Of a stretch of 64,000 nucleotides of DNA, positions 8,337 through 17,846 are shown piece by piece (position 1 is the stretch's first letter; the number at the start of each line of letters is the position of its first letter). The position numbers and the translations under genes are program-made. Source of the DNA: Holophagae bacterium (GTDB lineage: Bacteria; Acidobacteriota; Holophagae; Acanthopleuribacterales; Acanthopleuribacteraceae); contig JAUIFE010000008.1 of NCBI GenBank assembly GCA_030429565.1, positions 300,559 to 364,558 of the forward strand. The letters are read 5' to 3'. The notes beneath the pieces are model-generated. The model saw only the letters and a program-made list of their open reading frames with translations, searched no databases and was not told the DNA's origin.

Positions 8337-10736
8337 ATGGGTCCCATTATCGCAGTTGCGCTGATAGGGTTAGCGATCATGTTGGTCGGTACCCTGATCA
8401 TTGCGCTCAAGTTCTATCACAAGGTACCCCAGGGCCGCGCCATGATCTGTACCGGTCAAGGCAAAACGCGCGTGTCGTTCTCGGGGATGTGGGTGGTGCC
8501 GGTCTTCCACAAGCTGGAAGTCATGGACATTTCGGTCAAACGACTCGAAATTGAACGGACCGCCAACAACGGTTTGATTTGTAAGGACAACATTCGCGCC
8601 GACATTAAGGTCGCTTTCTTCGTGGGCGTTAACCAACGTCAAGAAGACGTGCTCGATGTCGCCAAAAACATTGGCACCACGCGCGCTTCCAACAATGAAA
8701 CGCTTTACGAATTGTTCGACGCCTTGTTTTCGGAAGCGCTCAAGTCGGTTGGTAAACGCTTTGAGTTCGTCGACCTTTACAACGAACGCAAAGAGTTCAA
8801 AGAAGCCATTTTGCAAACCATCGGCCAAGATCTCAACGGCTACCACCTCAAGGACGTGGCCATTGACTATTTGGAACAAACCGATATCAAGCAACTGGAT
8901 CCCAACAACATCCTCGATGCCGAGGGTATCAAAAAGATCACCGAGCTGACCTCGCGCCAAGCGATTTTGGCCAACCAAATTGATCGTGAACGCGAGAAAA
9001 CGCTCAAACAACAAAACGTGGAAGCGGAAGAAGCGATCCTCGAAATGGACCGCCAGTTGACCGAGGCCAAGGAACGTCAATCACGTGAAGTGTCTGAGAT
9101 TAAAGCACGTGAAGCCTCTCAGGTGGTTTCGGTACAGCAAGAAGAACGTCGCAAAGCCGAGAAATCGCGGATTGAGGCCGACGAAGAGATTCGCGTTGCC
9201 ACCGAGAACATGGAACGCCAGGTCATCGTTGCGCAAAAGAACAAAGCGCGTACCGAAAAAGTTGAGGATGAACGGGTTGAAAAAGACCGTCAGCTTGAGG
9301 TCATCGAACGCGAACGCATTGTCACCTTGACCAACATCGAAAAAGAGAAGGCGGTTGAGGAAGAGAAGAAAAACATCCAGGACGTGATTCGCGAACGGGT
9401 TGCCGTGCAAAAAGCGGTAGTTATCGAAGAAGAACGCATCAAAGATACTCAGGCCTTCGCTGAAGCGGACCGGACCAAAAAAGTTGCGATTACGCAGGCC
9501 CAGCGCGAAGCCGAGGAACTGCGGGTACGCGAAGTGGTGACCGCGCAGGCTGCCAAGGAAGCGGCGGCGTTTGAAGCCGAACAGCGGGTCATCGAAGCCG
9601 ACGCGCAAATGAAAACCGCCGACAAAAACGCCGAAGCGCGCAAGGTTCTGGCCGAAGCGAAAGCCAAAGAAGAAGCGACCATGGGTCTGGCTGAAGCACA
9701 GGTGATTGAAGCCAAAGCCGAAGCGATTCGCATTGAAGGCGAAGCGCAAGCCCATGTGACCTTGAAACGGGCCGAAGCCGAGGCCAAAGGTGTGGAAGCG
9801 CGGGCCGAGGCGTCGCGCAAAGACGGCGAAGCCAAAGCGTCCGTTCTCGCCACCCAGGGCAGTGCCGAAGCCAAGGTTATCGAAGAGAAAGCCGCCGCTG
9901 AAGCACGTGGTTTGCAGGCGCAAGCCGAAGCCAAAGCCAAAATGGGCGAAGCCGATGCCTCCGTCATCGAACGCAAGTTGGCCGCCGAAGCCACCGGCAT
10001 TGCCGCCAAAGGCGACGCCGAAGCCGGCGTGTTGCGCAAACGCTACCAAGCCGACGCCGAAGGCGAAGAGCTCAAAGGCACGGCCGATGCCGCCGTCTTG
10101 GCCAAGCGCGCCCGTGCCGAAGCCGAAGGTATGGAAGCCAAAGCCGCCGCCCGCGCCAAAGAGGGCGAGGCCGAAGCCGAAGTTCTGGCCCGCCGCTTTA
10201 GCGCCGAAGCCTCCGGTATTAAAGAAAAAGCCGAGGCTATGAAGTTGTTCGACGACGTCGGCCGCGCCCACGAAGAGTTCAAGTTGCGTTTGGAGCAAGA
10301 GCGTTTGCTGCAATTGGCGCAAATCGAAGCCGACCGCGCGATTGCCCGCGAGCAAGCAGCCGTGGTTCGCGACGGCCTCAAGTCCGCCAAGATCGAGATT
10401 GTCGGTGGCGAGTCGATGTTCTTCGACCGCATCATGAACTCGGTCAGCAAAGGCAAAAGCGTCGACCGCATCGTTGGTTCCAGCGAAGTCTTGTCCGACA
10501 TCAAAAACACCTTCTTCAACGGCGATGCCGAGCATTTCCAGGAGAGCTTGCGCAAGTTCGTCGGCCAATTCGGCTTGAAGAGCGAGGACGTCAAGAATCT
10601 GACCATCTCGGCCTTACTCTACAAAATGATGAATCAAACCAACGACGGCAAAGTCAAAGGCACCCTTTCGCAGATTCTCGGCATGGCCGAAAAGCTCGGT
10701 TTGGGTGATAAAGACGCCGGCATGTTTGATCTCTAA
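8337..10736 (+). CDS. Flotillin-family protein with extended Ala/Glu coiled coil
   Basis: This 799-residue protein starts at ATG 8337 behind GGAGG. One N-terminal membrane anchor (residues ~5-25) is followed by a band-7/PHB domain (~26-210; FYHKVPQGRAMICTGQGKTR, then NNETLYELFDALFSEALKSV). A very long helical region (~215-680) is built from Ala-Glu-Lys repeats (the EAKAEA type typical of flotillins), which runs to far more copies than usual. A C-terminal globular helical part follows (~690-799). Flotillins oligomerise at the membrane and organise lipid microdomains; YqiK of E. coli is the closest known arrangement. It lies between its usual YqiJ-like partner and a giant AAA ATPase, all co-directional. 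Confidence 0.9.
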   Translation: MGPIIAVALIGLAIMLVGTLIIALKFYHKVPQGRAMICTGQGKTRVSFSGMWVVPVFHKLEVMDISVKRLEIERTANNGLICKDNIRADIKVAFFVGVNQRQEDVLDVAKNIGTTRASNNETLYELFDALFSEALKSVGKRFEFVDLYNERKEFKEAILQTIGQDLNGYHLKDVAIDYLEQTDIKQLDPNNILDAEGIKKITELTSRQAILANQIDREREKTLKQQNVEAEEAILEMDRQLTEAKERQSREVSEIKAREASQVVSVQQEERRKAEKSRIEADEEIRVATENMERQVIVAQKNKARTEKVEDERVEKDRQLEVIERERIVTLTNIEKEKAVEEEKKNIQDVIRERVAVQKAVVIEEERIKDTQAFAEADRTKKVAITQAQREAEELRVREVVTAQAAKEAAAFEAEQRVIEADAQMKTADKNAEARKVLAEAKAKEEATMGLAEAQVIEAKAEAIRIEGEAQAHVTLKRAEAEAKGVEARAEASRKDGEAKASVLATQGSAEAKVIEEKAAAEARGLQAQAEAKAKMGEADASVIERKLAAEATGIAAKGDAEAGVLRKRYQADAEGEELKGTADAAVLAKRARAEAEGMEAKAAARAKEGEAEAEVLARRFSAEASGIKEKAEAMKLFDDVGRAHEEFKLRLEQERLLQLAQIEADRAIAREQAAVVRDGLKSAKIEIVGGESMFFDRIMNSVSKGKSVDRIVGSSEVLSDIKNTFFNGDAEHFQESLRKFVGQFGLKSEDVKNLTISALLYKMMNQTNDGKVKGTLSQILGMAEKLGLGDKDAGMFDL

Positions 10737-10781
10737 GCCCACCTAACGACGGTCCTTGTGGCCGTCACCTCCCGTGTTTTT

Positions 10782-10813
10782 CCGCGACCCGTTTGGTCGG
10801 GTCGCGGCTTTTT
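10782..10813 (+). terminator. Strong intrinsic terminator inside the flotillin-ATPase locus
   Basis: A perfect 10-bp GC-rich stem (CCGCGACCCG / CGGGTCGCGG), 6-nt loop and five T's (10809-10813) lie between the flotillin stop and the ATPase start. It should end or strongly reduce transcription before the ATPase gene. That gene must then rely on read-through or its own promoter in the remaining 65 nt. Confidence 0.85.
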
Positions 10814-10879
10814 CCCTGTCCCTAACAGCGGCGCCGTCACGGACCGAAATCCCCGTGCCGCCGAAGAAAGGATCGAATC

Positions 10880-13800
10880 ATGAGCGAACCCGCCCAAACG
10901 CCCGGCACCAATGTCAAATTGGAAGAAGGCACCTACGAAATTATTCGCGGTCGTTTACAGCAGCAGGGCAGCCAATTACGTGAGCGCCTCGGCCAATTGA
11001 ACCAGGCCCGCAAGGACGTGTTCGGCACCATTGAAAGCACGCTGATCGGTAACGAGCGCATCTCGACCGACAACAACTGTGTGCCGCGCGACATGATTGC
11101 GCTCGGCCCTTACCTGTTGCTTGGCTACAACGTGCAACTGGGCTTGCGTTCTGAGACCCACCTTAAAGATGTGTTTGCGGTGTACACCCGCGACGAAAAC
11201 GGGTTTCACAGCCAAGCGCTCAGCCTGATCGAAGACAGCCAGTTTGAAACCGATTTTCGCAACCTCTACAAGTACTATAAAAAGACCTATTTCTCTAAAT
11301 TTATGGTGATCGGCCCGCATTTGTTCATGAAGTTTCGCGTGGGTCAGAATCCCAAAGATTTCAAAACCTTCAAGTGGTTTATGCAGGACGACGGCGGCCT
11401 CAAATACGTCGACAACCGCAGCGATCACGAGTTTAAATTTCCCATTCAACACGAATTTGAATGGCTTAAAACCACGCGCGACATGCACCGCGAGGGTCGC
11501 CACCCGCACATTTCCATCGAAGATCGCGTCTTCGTGGAAACGGTCGGCGGCGATCTCACCATTAAGGTGGAAGACAATACCGCTGACGGTAACGGCATTT
11601 ACGCCGAGCCGGTTGATAACAAGGATCAAACCCTGGACGACGCTGAAATTTCCTATGCCGTCGTCGGCCACGTTATCTTGCTCAGGATTCGTCCGTATCA
11701 AGAACGCGAATACCGCTACTTGGTTTTCAACGAGAAGCTTGCCGAGGTTCATCGCATTGATGCCATTGAGGATAGCTGTGTTCTTTTGCCCGATGATCAC
11801 GGTCTGATTTTTCCACGTGGCTATTATCTGCTCAACGGCGAGCTCAAAACCTTTGACGCCGAGCTCAGTGACATGTTGTTTGAGCGCCGCGTCGCCTCGC
11901 CCAATGGCGAAGATTACCTCTACATTTTCTACAACCGCCATACCGGTTACTACATTCTGCTCAGTTACAACCTCATCGAGCAGCAAGTGGCCACCCCCAT
12001 TACCTGCCACGGTTACACCTTGTTCAGCGACGGCACCTTGGCCTACATGCGCACCGAGGACGAACCGCAAAAACACCACGCCGTTCAGTTGTGGCGCACC
12101 GCCTTTCTCGGTCCCAACGTGCAGATGGACGCCAAAAGCGACAGCCCGCTGTTCAAAATCGGCAACAAGGACATTGTGCGCTGCATGGCCGAATGCAACG
12201 AAATCCTGAACCTGATCAACAAGGAAGAAGCCTACGACACGCTTTACATCGACTTGGTCAAAAAGGTAACCGACACCGGCGATACCTACTTTTGGCTCAA
12301 TCAGGATGCCTGCTTCAACTTGGCCGAGGTGTTAAACGCCATTCGTGAAGCCGCCAAATCGGCGATTGACGAATTTGAAAAAGTCACCCGTATTCAGAAG
12401 GCGACGCGCGAGGAAGTGGCGCGTGTCAAAAAGAAAACGGAAACCGTGCTCAAGGAGATTCGCGTCGCGCAGCTCGGCGACGTCAACGAATTTGTGCATC
12501 TCTTGGCGGCGGCCCGGTTGCAGCGCGGTGAAATCATTTCCACGCGCGAACGCCGTTATGTCGATTTGGCGCTCATGGATGAATTGGAAGAGAAGGTTCG
12601 CGAGCAGGTTGACGCCTTGTCGACCAAATGCGTGACCTTCCTGTTGGAGCCCGAGGCGCTGCAGCCCTATCAAGATCGCGTCGCGGAGCAGCAGGCCGCC
12701 GTGGAAACCCTCACCAAGGTGACCGAGGCCAACGAGATTGAGGCCGAAATTGATCAAACCTCCAAGGACTTGGAGATGTTGATCGAAATCGTCAGCAACC
12801 TCAAAATAGACGACGCCACCCAGACAACGCGCATTATCGACAGCGTTTCCGCCATTTACGGCTTGGTGAATCGTGCCAAAACGGCCCTGCGCAATCGCCG
12901 GAAAGACCTCGCCAAAGCCGAGGGCGGTGCCGAGTTCGCCGCCCAAATGAAATTGCTCGGCCAGTCGATTACCAACTATCTCGACGTCTGTGACACGCCC
13001 GACAAATGCGAGGCCTACCTGACCAAGGTCATGGTGCAGTTGGAGGAGTTGGAAAGCCGTTTCAGCGAATTCGACGAGTTCATCGATCAAATGACCGAAA
13101 AGCGCGAACAGGCTTACAACGCGTTTGAGGCCAAGCGCTTGCAGTTGGTAGAAAGCCGCAACCGGCGCGCTGCCGCCTTGGCCAAAGCTGCCGAACGCGT
13201 GCTTAAGGGCATTGCCAACCGCGTCGACGGTATCGAAGATATCAACGAAATCAACGGTTACTTCGCCGGCGACATGATGATCGAGAAGGTACGTGACATT
13301 GTCGCGCAGCTTCAAGCGTTGGAAGATTCCGTCAAAGCCGACGATATCCTCAGCCGCCTCAAAACCCTCAAAGAAGACGCGGTACGCCAACTGCGTGACC
13401 GGCGCGATCTGTTCGGCGATGGCGGTAACACCCTCAAGATGGGGAACCACCACTTTTCGGTAAACCAACAGGCCTTGGCGCTGACCATCGTCAAACGCGA
13501 CGACGATCAGTACCTTCACCTCACCGGCACTGATTTCTTCGAAAAAATTGAGGACGAAGCGTTGCTGGCGACCCGGCCCGTTTGGGACCAGGAAGTGATT
13601 AGCGAAAACCGCGCCGTTTATCGTTCTGAATATTTGGCTTATTTGATGTTAGCCCACCTGCGCGACGGTCAAAACGATTTGGGGTGTGGCGGCTATTTGG
13701 CCTTACCCGAACAGGAACGGCTCGAGTGGGTGCGCCAATTCGCCGCACCGCGTTACGCTGAAAGCTACGGCAAAGGCGTGCACGACCACGACGCCTGCCG

Positions 13801-16303
13801 TCTGCTCGACGTTTTGGCCGAAATGGCCCAATCTCTCGACCTGTTGGTTTACCCGCCCTCCGTGCGCGCTTGCGCCGCCCTGTTCTGGCACAAGTTCTGC
13901 CCTAAGGAGGCGCGTGAGAGTCTGCAAAAAGTCGCCAAGGGTTTGGCCCAACTGATGGCGGCCTTCCCCGAGCAGGTTTCGCTGCAACAGCAAAACGAGG
14001 AACTGACGCAATTGATTGACCGTTTCCTCGAGACGACCGCACTGTTTCCACGCGCGGCCGCCAAACCCGCCGCCGCTTTTTTGAGCGCCGTGCTCTTGCG
14101 TGAGGGGGCCTTTCCGATTGCAGCCGACGCGGGCGAGCTCTACCGAAAAATGACCGGTTTCCTCAAGGAAAAAGGCCATGAGCGCGGGTTCCGCGACAGC
14201 ATGCGCGACCTGGAGCGCGATCAAGCCAAGGCTTTTGCTTTGGCGCGATCTTGGGTCGACGCCTATTTGAACCGCTTTCAAGAGGAACACCAGGTCGACG
14301 CCGGCGTGCTTGATGAAGTCGCCTCCCTGTTGGTGTGCGAAATGTTCGACCGCAAGCAGGTGGTCGACGCCGCTATGGATGTCACGCTTGAAGGCCTGCG
14401 CGGCGATCATGCCCGCATTGAGCAGGGCGTCTATCAGCTCAACTACCACGAATTCGGTGAACGGTTGCAGCACTTTAGCGACGTCGTGGTGCCCATGTTC
14501 GCCCAGTGTGCCGAGCGCAAACAGCGCATTGCGGAACTGTCGCGTCGCGATTTACGGCTCGATGAATTTGAGCCGCGTGTGTTGTCATCCTTCGTGCGCA
14601 ACAAATTAATCGACCAGGTTTACCTGCCGTTAATCGGCGACAACCTGGCCAAGCAGATTGGCACCGCCGGCGAGCAGAAACGGACGGATCGCATGGGTTT
14701 GTTGTTGTTGGTATCACCGCCAGGCTACGGTAAAACCACCTTAATGGAGTACATTGCTAATCGCCTCGGCCTGATTTTTATGAAAATCAACGGGCCTGCC
14801 ATCGGCCACGATGTGACCGCCCTTGACCCGGCCTCGGCCGCCCATGCCAGCGCACGTGAGGAGTTGAAAAAACTCAACTTAGCGCTCGAGATGGGCGACA
14901 ACATCATGATTTACCTCGACGATATTCAGCACTGTAACCCCGAGTTTCTCCAGAAGTTTATTTCACTTTGCGACGGCTCGCGCCGTATTGAAGGGGTTTA
15001 CAAAGGCCGAACGCGAACCTACGACCTGCGCGGCAAAAAAGTTGCCGTTTGTATGGCCGGCAACCCCTACACGGAAAGCGGTGATCGCTTCCAAATTCCC
15101 GACATGTTGGCCAACCGTGCCGACACCTATAACTTGGGCGACATCATCGGTGAAACCGCCGCTGCTTTTGAACTGAGCTACATCGAAAACGCGCTGACTT
15201 CCAATCCGGTGCTCAACAAATTGGCCACCAAAAGCCAGCAGGACGTTTACGCGCTCGTCAAAATCGCCGAAACCGGTTCGCGTGAGGGCGTCAGTTTCGA
15301 AGGTTCCTACGGCGGTGAGGAAATCAACGAGTACGTCAATGTCATGAAGAAACTTTTGCGCGTGCGCGACATCATTCTCAAGGTCAACTTGGGTTACATC
15401 GAGTCGGCCGCCCAAGAAGACGCCTACCGCACTGAGCCGCCGTTTAAGTTGCAGGGCTCTTACCGCAACATGAACAAAATTGCCGAGAAGGTGTTGCCGG
15501 TGATGAACGATGGGGAACTGGAAACCTTGATCACCACCCATTATGAAAACGAAGCGCAAACCTTAACCGCGGGTGCCGAAGCGAACTTGCTGAAATTCAG
15601 TATTTTACAGGGGCGCATGGACGAAGAGGGCGAGGCGCGTTGGCAAGAAATCCTCAATGTTTTCCGCAAAAAGCAATCGATGATGGGTGTTGACGGCGAC
15701 GACAAAATGGGTCAAGCCTTATTACAGTTCATGCAGTTCAACGAAGGGCTCAACGGTATTCGCAACGTGTTGGGCGACGGCATGGCGCGGTTACAGCAAC
15801 CCGCCGATGAAGCATCGACAGCCGCGCCGCCGGGCATGCTCGACCAAGAGGCGTTTGACGCCGTGGCCAAGCAGATTTTGCCCGCCTTGCAATCGATTGC
15901 CGACGGCGGTCAAGATTTGAGCATGGCTTGGCGCGAAGACGTGAAAAAACAAAGTGATCTGCTCTCAAAGAAATCCAAATTCCTGATTAAGATGCTGCGC
16001 CAACAGTTCGAGCTGATGCAGCATTGGATTAAACCGAGTTTCGAGAAGTTGGGCGATCAAGATCGCAAAATCGATGCACTGCAAAGTGCCGTCAAGGCGT
16101 CACTGGGCACGCACGGTCAAATCATCGAGTATTTGAAAGTGTTGGTTGGCGAGCGGCCCGCGCCCGCGCCAAGCCCGCCGCCACGACGGATGCCGCCGCC
16201 GGTGGCCGAACCTGCGCCCAAGCAGGCGTCCACGCCCGGGCCCAAGCCTGAAGCAAAGCCGGCGGCCGCTAAAATAAAGCCGCCGCCCTCCAAACAAGAT
16301 TAA
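10880..16303 (+). CDS. Giant DUF3686-type AAA ATPase (DNA repair ATPase annotation)
   Basis: An 1807-residue protein. The N-terminal ~450 residues correspond to the DUF3686 region of proteins annotated as DNA-repair ATPases (GTYEIIRGRL, then a beta-rich propeller-like section). Residues ~480-830 are predicted coiled coil. A helical middle follows, and an AAA module lies at ~1265-1450 with Walker A GYGKTT (residue ~1282) and Walker B MIYLDD. The final ~45 residues are a Pro/Ala/Lys tail. The DNA-repair label is historical; the biochemical role is not known. The family recurs beside YqiJ/flotillin genes, as here, suggesting a membrane-scaffold-associated machine. ATG 10880 follows AAGGA at proper distance. 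No other ATPase motif is seen in the long middle. Confidence 0.85.
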   Translation: MSEPAQTPGTNVKLEEGTYEIIRGRLQQQGSQLRERLGQLNQARKDVFGTIESTLIGNERISTDNNCVPRDMIALGPYLLLGYNVQLGLRSETHLKDVFAVYTRDENGFHSQALSLIEDSQFETDFRNLYKYYKKTYFSKFMVIGPHLFMKFRVGQNPKDFKTFKWFMQDDGGLKYVDNRSDHEFKFPIQHEFEWLKTTRDMHREGRHPHISIEDRVFVETVGGDLTIKVEDNTADGNGIYAEPVDNKDQTLDDAEISYAVVGHVILLRIRPYQEREYRYLVFNEKLAEVHRIDAIEDSCVLLPDDHGLIFPRGYYLLNGELKTFDAELSDMLFERRVASPNGEDYLYIFYNRHTGYYILLSYNLIEQQVATPITCHGYTLFSDGTLAYMRTEDEPQKHHAVQLWRTAFLGPNVQMDAKSDSPLFKIGNKDIVRCMAECNEILNLINKEEAYDTLYIDLVKKVTDTGDTYFWLNQDACFNLAEVLNAIREAAKSAIDEFEKVTRIQKATREEVARVKKKTETVLKEIRVAQLGDVNEFVHLLAAARLQRGEIISTRERRYVDLALMDELEEKVREQVDALSTKCVTFLLEPEALQPYQDRVAEQQAAVETLTKVTEANEIEAEIDQTSKDLEMLIEIVSNLKIDDATQTTRIIDSVSAIYGLVNRAKTALRNRRKDLAKAEGGAEFAAQMKLLGQSITNYLDVCDTPDKCEAYLTKVMVQLEELESRFSEFDEFIDQMTEKREQAYNAFEAKRLQLVESRNRRAAALAKAAERVLKGIANRVDGIEDINEINGYFAGDMMIEKVRDIVAQLQALEDSVKADDILSRLKTLKEDAVRQLRDRRDLFGDGGNTLKMGNHHFSVNQQALALTIVKRDDDQYLHLTGTDFFEKIEDEALLATRPVWDQEVISENRAVYRSEYLAYLMLAHLRDGQNDLGCGGYLALPEQERLEWVRQFAAPRYAESYGKGVHDHDACRLLDVLAEMAQSLDLLVYPPSVRACAALFWHKFCPKEARESLQKVAKGLAQLMAAFPEQVSLQQQNEELTQLIDRFLETTALFPRAAAKPAAAFLSAVLLREGAFPIAADAGELYRKMTGFLKEKGHERGFRDSMRDLERDQAKAFALARSWVDAYLNRFQEEHQVDAGVLDEVASLLVCEMFDRKQVVDAAMDVTLEGLRGDHARIEQGVYQLNYHEFGERLQHFSDVVVPMFAQCAERKQRIAELSRRDLRLDEFEPRVLSSFVRNKLIDQVYLPLIGDNLAKQIGTAGEQKRTDRMGLLLLVSPPGYGKTTLMEYIANRLGLIFMKINGPAIGHDVTALDPASAAHASAREELKKLNLALEMGDNIMIYLDDIQHCNPEFLQKFISLCDGSRRIEGVYKGRTRTYDLRGKKVAVCMAGNPYTESGDRFQIPDMLANRADTYNLGDIIGETAAAFELSYIENALTSNPVLNKLATKSQQDVYALVKIAETGSREGVSFEGSYGGEEINEYVNVMKKLLRVRDIILKVNLGYIESAAQEDAYRTEPPFKLQGSYRNMNKIAEKVLPVMNDGELETLITTHYENEAQTLTAGAEANLLKFSILQGRMDEEGEARWQEILNVFRKKQSMMGVDGDDKMGQALLQFMQFNEGLNGIRNVLGDGMARLQQPADEASTAAPPGMLDQEAFDAVAKQILPALQSIADGGQDLSMAWREDVKKQSDLLSKKSKFLIKMLRQQFELMQHWIKPSFEKLGDQDRKIDALQSAVKASLGTHGQIIEYLKVLVGERPAPAPSPPPRRMPPPVAEPAPKQASTPGPKPEAKPAAAKIKPPPSKQD

Positions 16304-16340
16304 ACCAGGCCCTAGCCACGGCGTGAGGTGCTTGGCGAAC

Positions 16341-16378
16341 ACGGATCGATGATTGCGACTTTGTGACCATCGATCCGT
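16341..16378. repeat. Perfect 11-bp inverted repeat
   Basis: ACGGATCGATG (16341-16351) and CATCGATCCGT (16368-16378) form a perfect 11-bp stem with a 16-nt loop, 38 nt after the ATPase stop. No U-tract follows directly, so it is a poor intrinsic terminator; it may protect the mRNA end or bind a protein. Confidence 0.6.
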
Positions 16379-16468
16379 CGATTTGTGCTTGCCAGGCGTC
16401 TCTTGATTCGGTAGTTTGCGATGGTGTGTTTTTTTTGTTAGTCGAACTTTTTTGATCCTTGATGAAAT

Positions 16469-16744
16469 ATGTCTAAAAAAGATGTGATTATGCCGACCGA
16501 AGCGGAAATGGCCGACTTCGCCGCCGAAGGCCGTGCCCTCCAACGCAAACGCGGTACCCGCGAAGTGCTGTTTGGTATTTTGGTGATTCTGGTTGGTTTG
16601 GTAATTTTACTGGTTAGCGAGCCTGTTGCGGCGCCATCCGACAGCCCTGCTTTCATCGGTGCGGCGCTCGGTCGTGTGCTAACGCATGTCATGCCAGGTG
16701 GTTTGTGTGTGTTGGTTGGTGCCAGTCGTTTTTTTCGCGGCTAG
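16469..16744 (+). CDS. Small membrane protein, first of a tandem pair
   Basis: A 91-residue protein. It has a soluble N-terminus with the sequence KKDVIMPTEAEMADFAAEG, then a basic stretch (QRKRGTRE), one clear transmembrane helix (~34-52), a short loop and a second, weaker hydrophobic segment ending in GASRFFRG. No family is recognised. The next gene repeats the same N-terminal pattern, so the two are paralogues from a local duplication. It has no clear Shine-Dalgarno; an ATG slightly upstream meets a stop, so 16469 is the only start. Confidence 0.65.
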   Translation: MSKKDVIMPTEAEMADFAAEGRALQRKRGTREVLFGILVILVGLVILLVSEPVAAPSDSPAFIGAALGRVLTHVMPGGLCVLVGASRFFRG

Positions 16745-16802
16745 CCTTTCCTCATTTAAATTTTCCGCGACCGAGCCGGCTTGGCGCATGCTGTGGTGTT
16801 CT

Positions 16803-17065
16803 ATGAAAAAAGATGACGTGATCATGCCGAGCGCAGAAGATCTCGCCGAGTTTGCCGAGGAAGGGCATCAACATCAAAAGAACCGGGGCCGCGTTGAAAT
16901 GGCCATTGGCATGGTGGCGATGGTGTTTGGTTTCTTTTTGATGTCGGGTTTTCACGATACCGCCGAAGTAAGCGAAAACTCATGGCTCGCGAGTCGAAGT
17001 TTTTTTGTTTTTTCTTTGGGGTGGTCGAGTTTGCTGTCGGCTTGAGTCGCCAGTTCCGGGCGTAA
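16803..17065 (+). pseudogene. Frame-broken paralogue of the preceding membrane protein
   Basis: ATG 16803 opens a protein with the same beginning as its neighbour (KKDDVIMPSAEDLAEFAEEG against KKDVIMPTEAEMADFAAEG) and a matching transmembrane helix. In the original frame it ends at 17045 with an unrelated SLGWSSLLSA. In the -1 frame, the sequence after the T-rich run at about 17000-17017 continues as FGVVEFAVGLSRQFRA and stops at 17065, which matches the paralogue's ending (LCVLVGASRFFRG). One T is therefore missing, or the ribosome slips on the T-TTT-TTT heptamer present in that run. A sequencing error in the homopolymer is the third possibility. Confidence 0.55.
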
Positions 17066-17228
17066 ACAAAAAGGCCGAAACCTGAACCGCGATTACCCTG
17101 CCGGCCTGCCGGTGCTAAAGCCGTGTTTGCAAACGCGCGGCTCGCCCCTTTTGGCGTACCTCTTGCTGTGGTAAGGTACGGGCTTGGTCATCGAACCCGG
17201 CTCAAACCAACTCAAAAGGCTTAAATGT

Positions 17229-17846
17229 ATGTGGGAATTTCTCGAAAAAGGCGGCTGGCTGATGATCCCAATTGGGGTCTGTCTCTTGCTGGTGCTGACT
17301 ATTGCGGTCGAACGCCTGGTTAATTTGCGTTACGCACGTTTCGTCGACAACGAATTGCTCGACAAGATTCGCGCCTACCTGGGCCGCGCCGAATATGACG
17401 GTGCCCTGCAAGTTTGTCGCTCTAAAAACATCATGTTCAACCGTCTGATGGAAACCGCCATCAATTATCGCAATCTCGAATCGGTTGAGCTGCGCCAGTT
17501 ACTCGAAGATCAGTCGCGCCAGGAAGCCGACGTATTGGAACGCTTCCTCACCATATTGCGCACCATTGGCACGATCGCGCCCTTGCTGGGTCTGCTCGGT
17601 ACCGTTGCCGGCATGATCAAGGTTTTTCAAACGCTTAGCATCGCCGGTATGTCGCAAGCCCACAACCTGTCCGGTGGCATTTCCGAGGCGTTGATCACTA
17701 CCGCCGCCGGCATGACTGTCGCCATTCCCACCATCGTTTTGCACTCTTACTTCGAGCGGCGTGCTAACTCCATTTTGTTGCGCATGGAAAAACGCCTGAT
17801 CGAATTGCTTTTACTGTTGAGGACCCACGATGCTGTATCGGCGTGA
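17229..17846 (+). CDS. exbB: ExbB/TolQ/MotA-type proton channel subunit
   Basis: A 205-residue protein. I prefer ATG 17229 (MWEFLEKGGWLMIPIG) because the longer frame starts at a TTG in a non-homologous 15-residue stretch. There are three transmembrane helices, at about 10-30, 110-135 and 155-178. The family signature is clear: LRTIGTIAPLLGLLGTVAGM in the second helix and ISEALITTAAGMTVAIP in the third. With ExbD it forms the pmf-driven motor that energises TonB-type or Tol-type transport in the inner membrane. No tonB gene is adjacent. The exbD start overlaps its 3' end by 17 nt, indicating translational coupling. Confidence 0.9.
   Translation: MWEFLEKGGWLMIPIGVCLLLVLTIAVERLVNLRYARFVDNELLDKIRAYLGRAEYDGALQVCRSKNIMFNRLMETAINYRNLESVELRQLLEDQSRQEADVLERFLTILRTIGTIAPLLGLLGTVAGMIKVFQTLSIAGMSQAHNLSGGISEALITTAAGMTVAIPTIVLHSYFERRANSILLRMEKRLIELLLLLRTHDAVSA

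Noticed and set aside
8370..10606. Long minus-strand open frames opposite the flotillin gene (up to 495 codons)
   Set aside because: They mirror the Ala/Glu repeat codons of the real gene (Phe/Gly/Leu-rich shadow) and have no ribosome binding sites.
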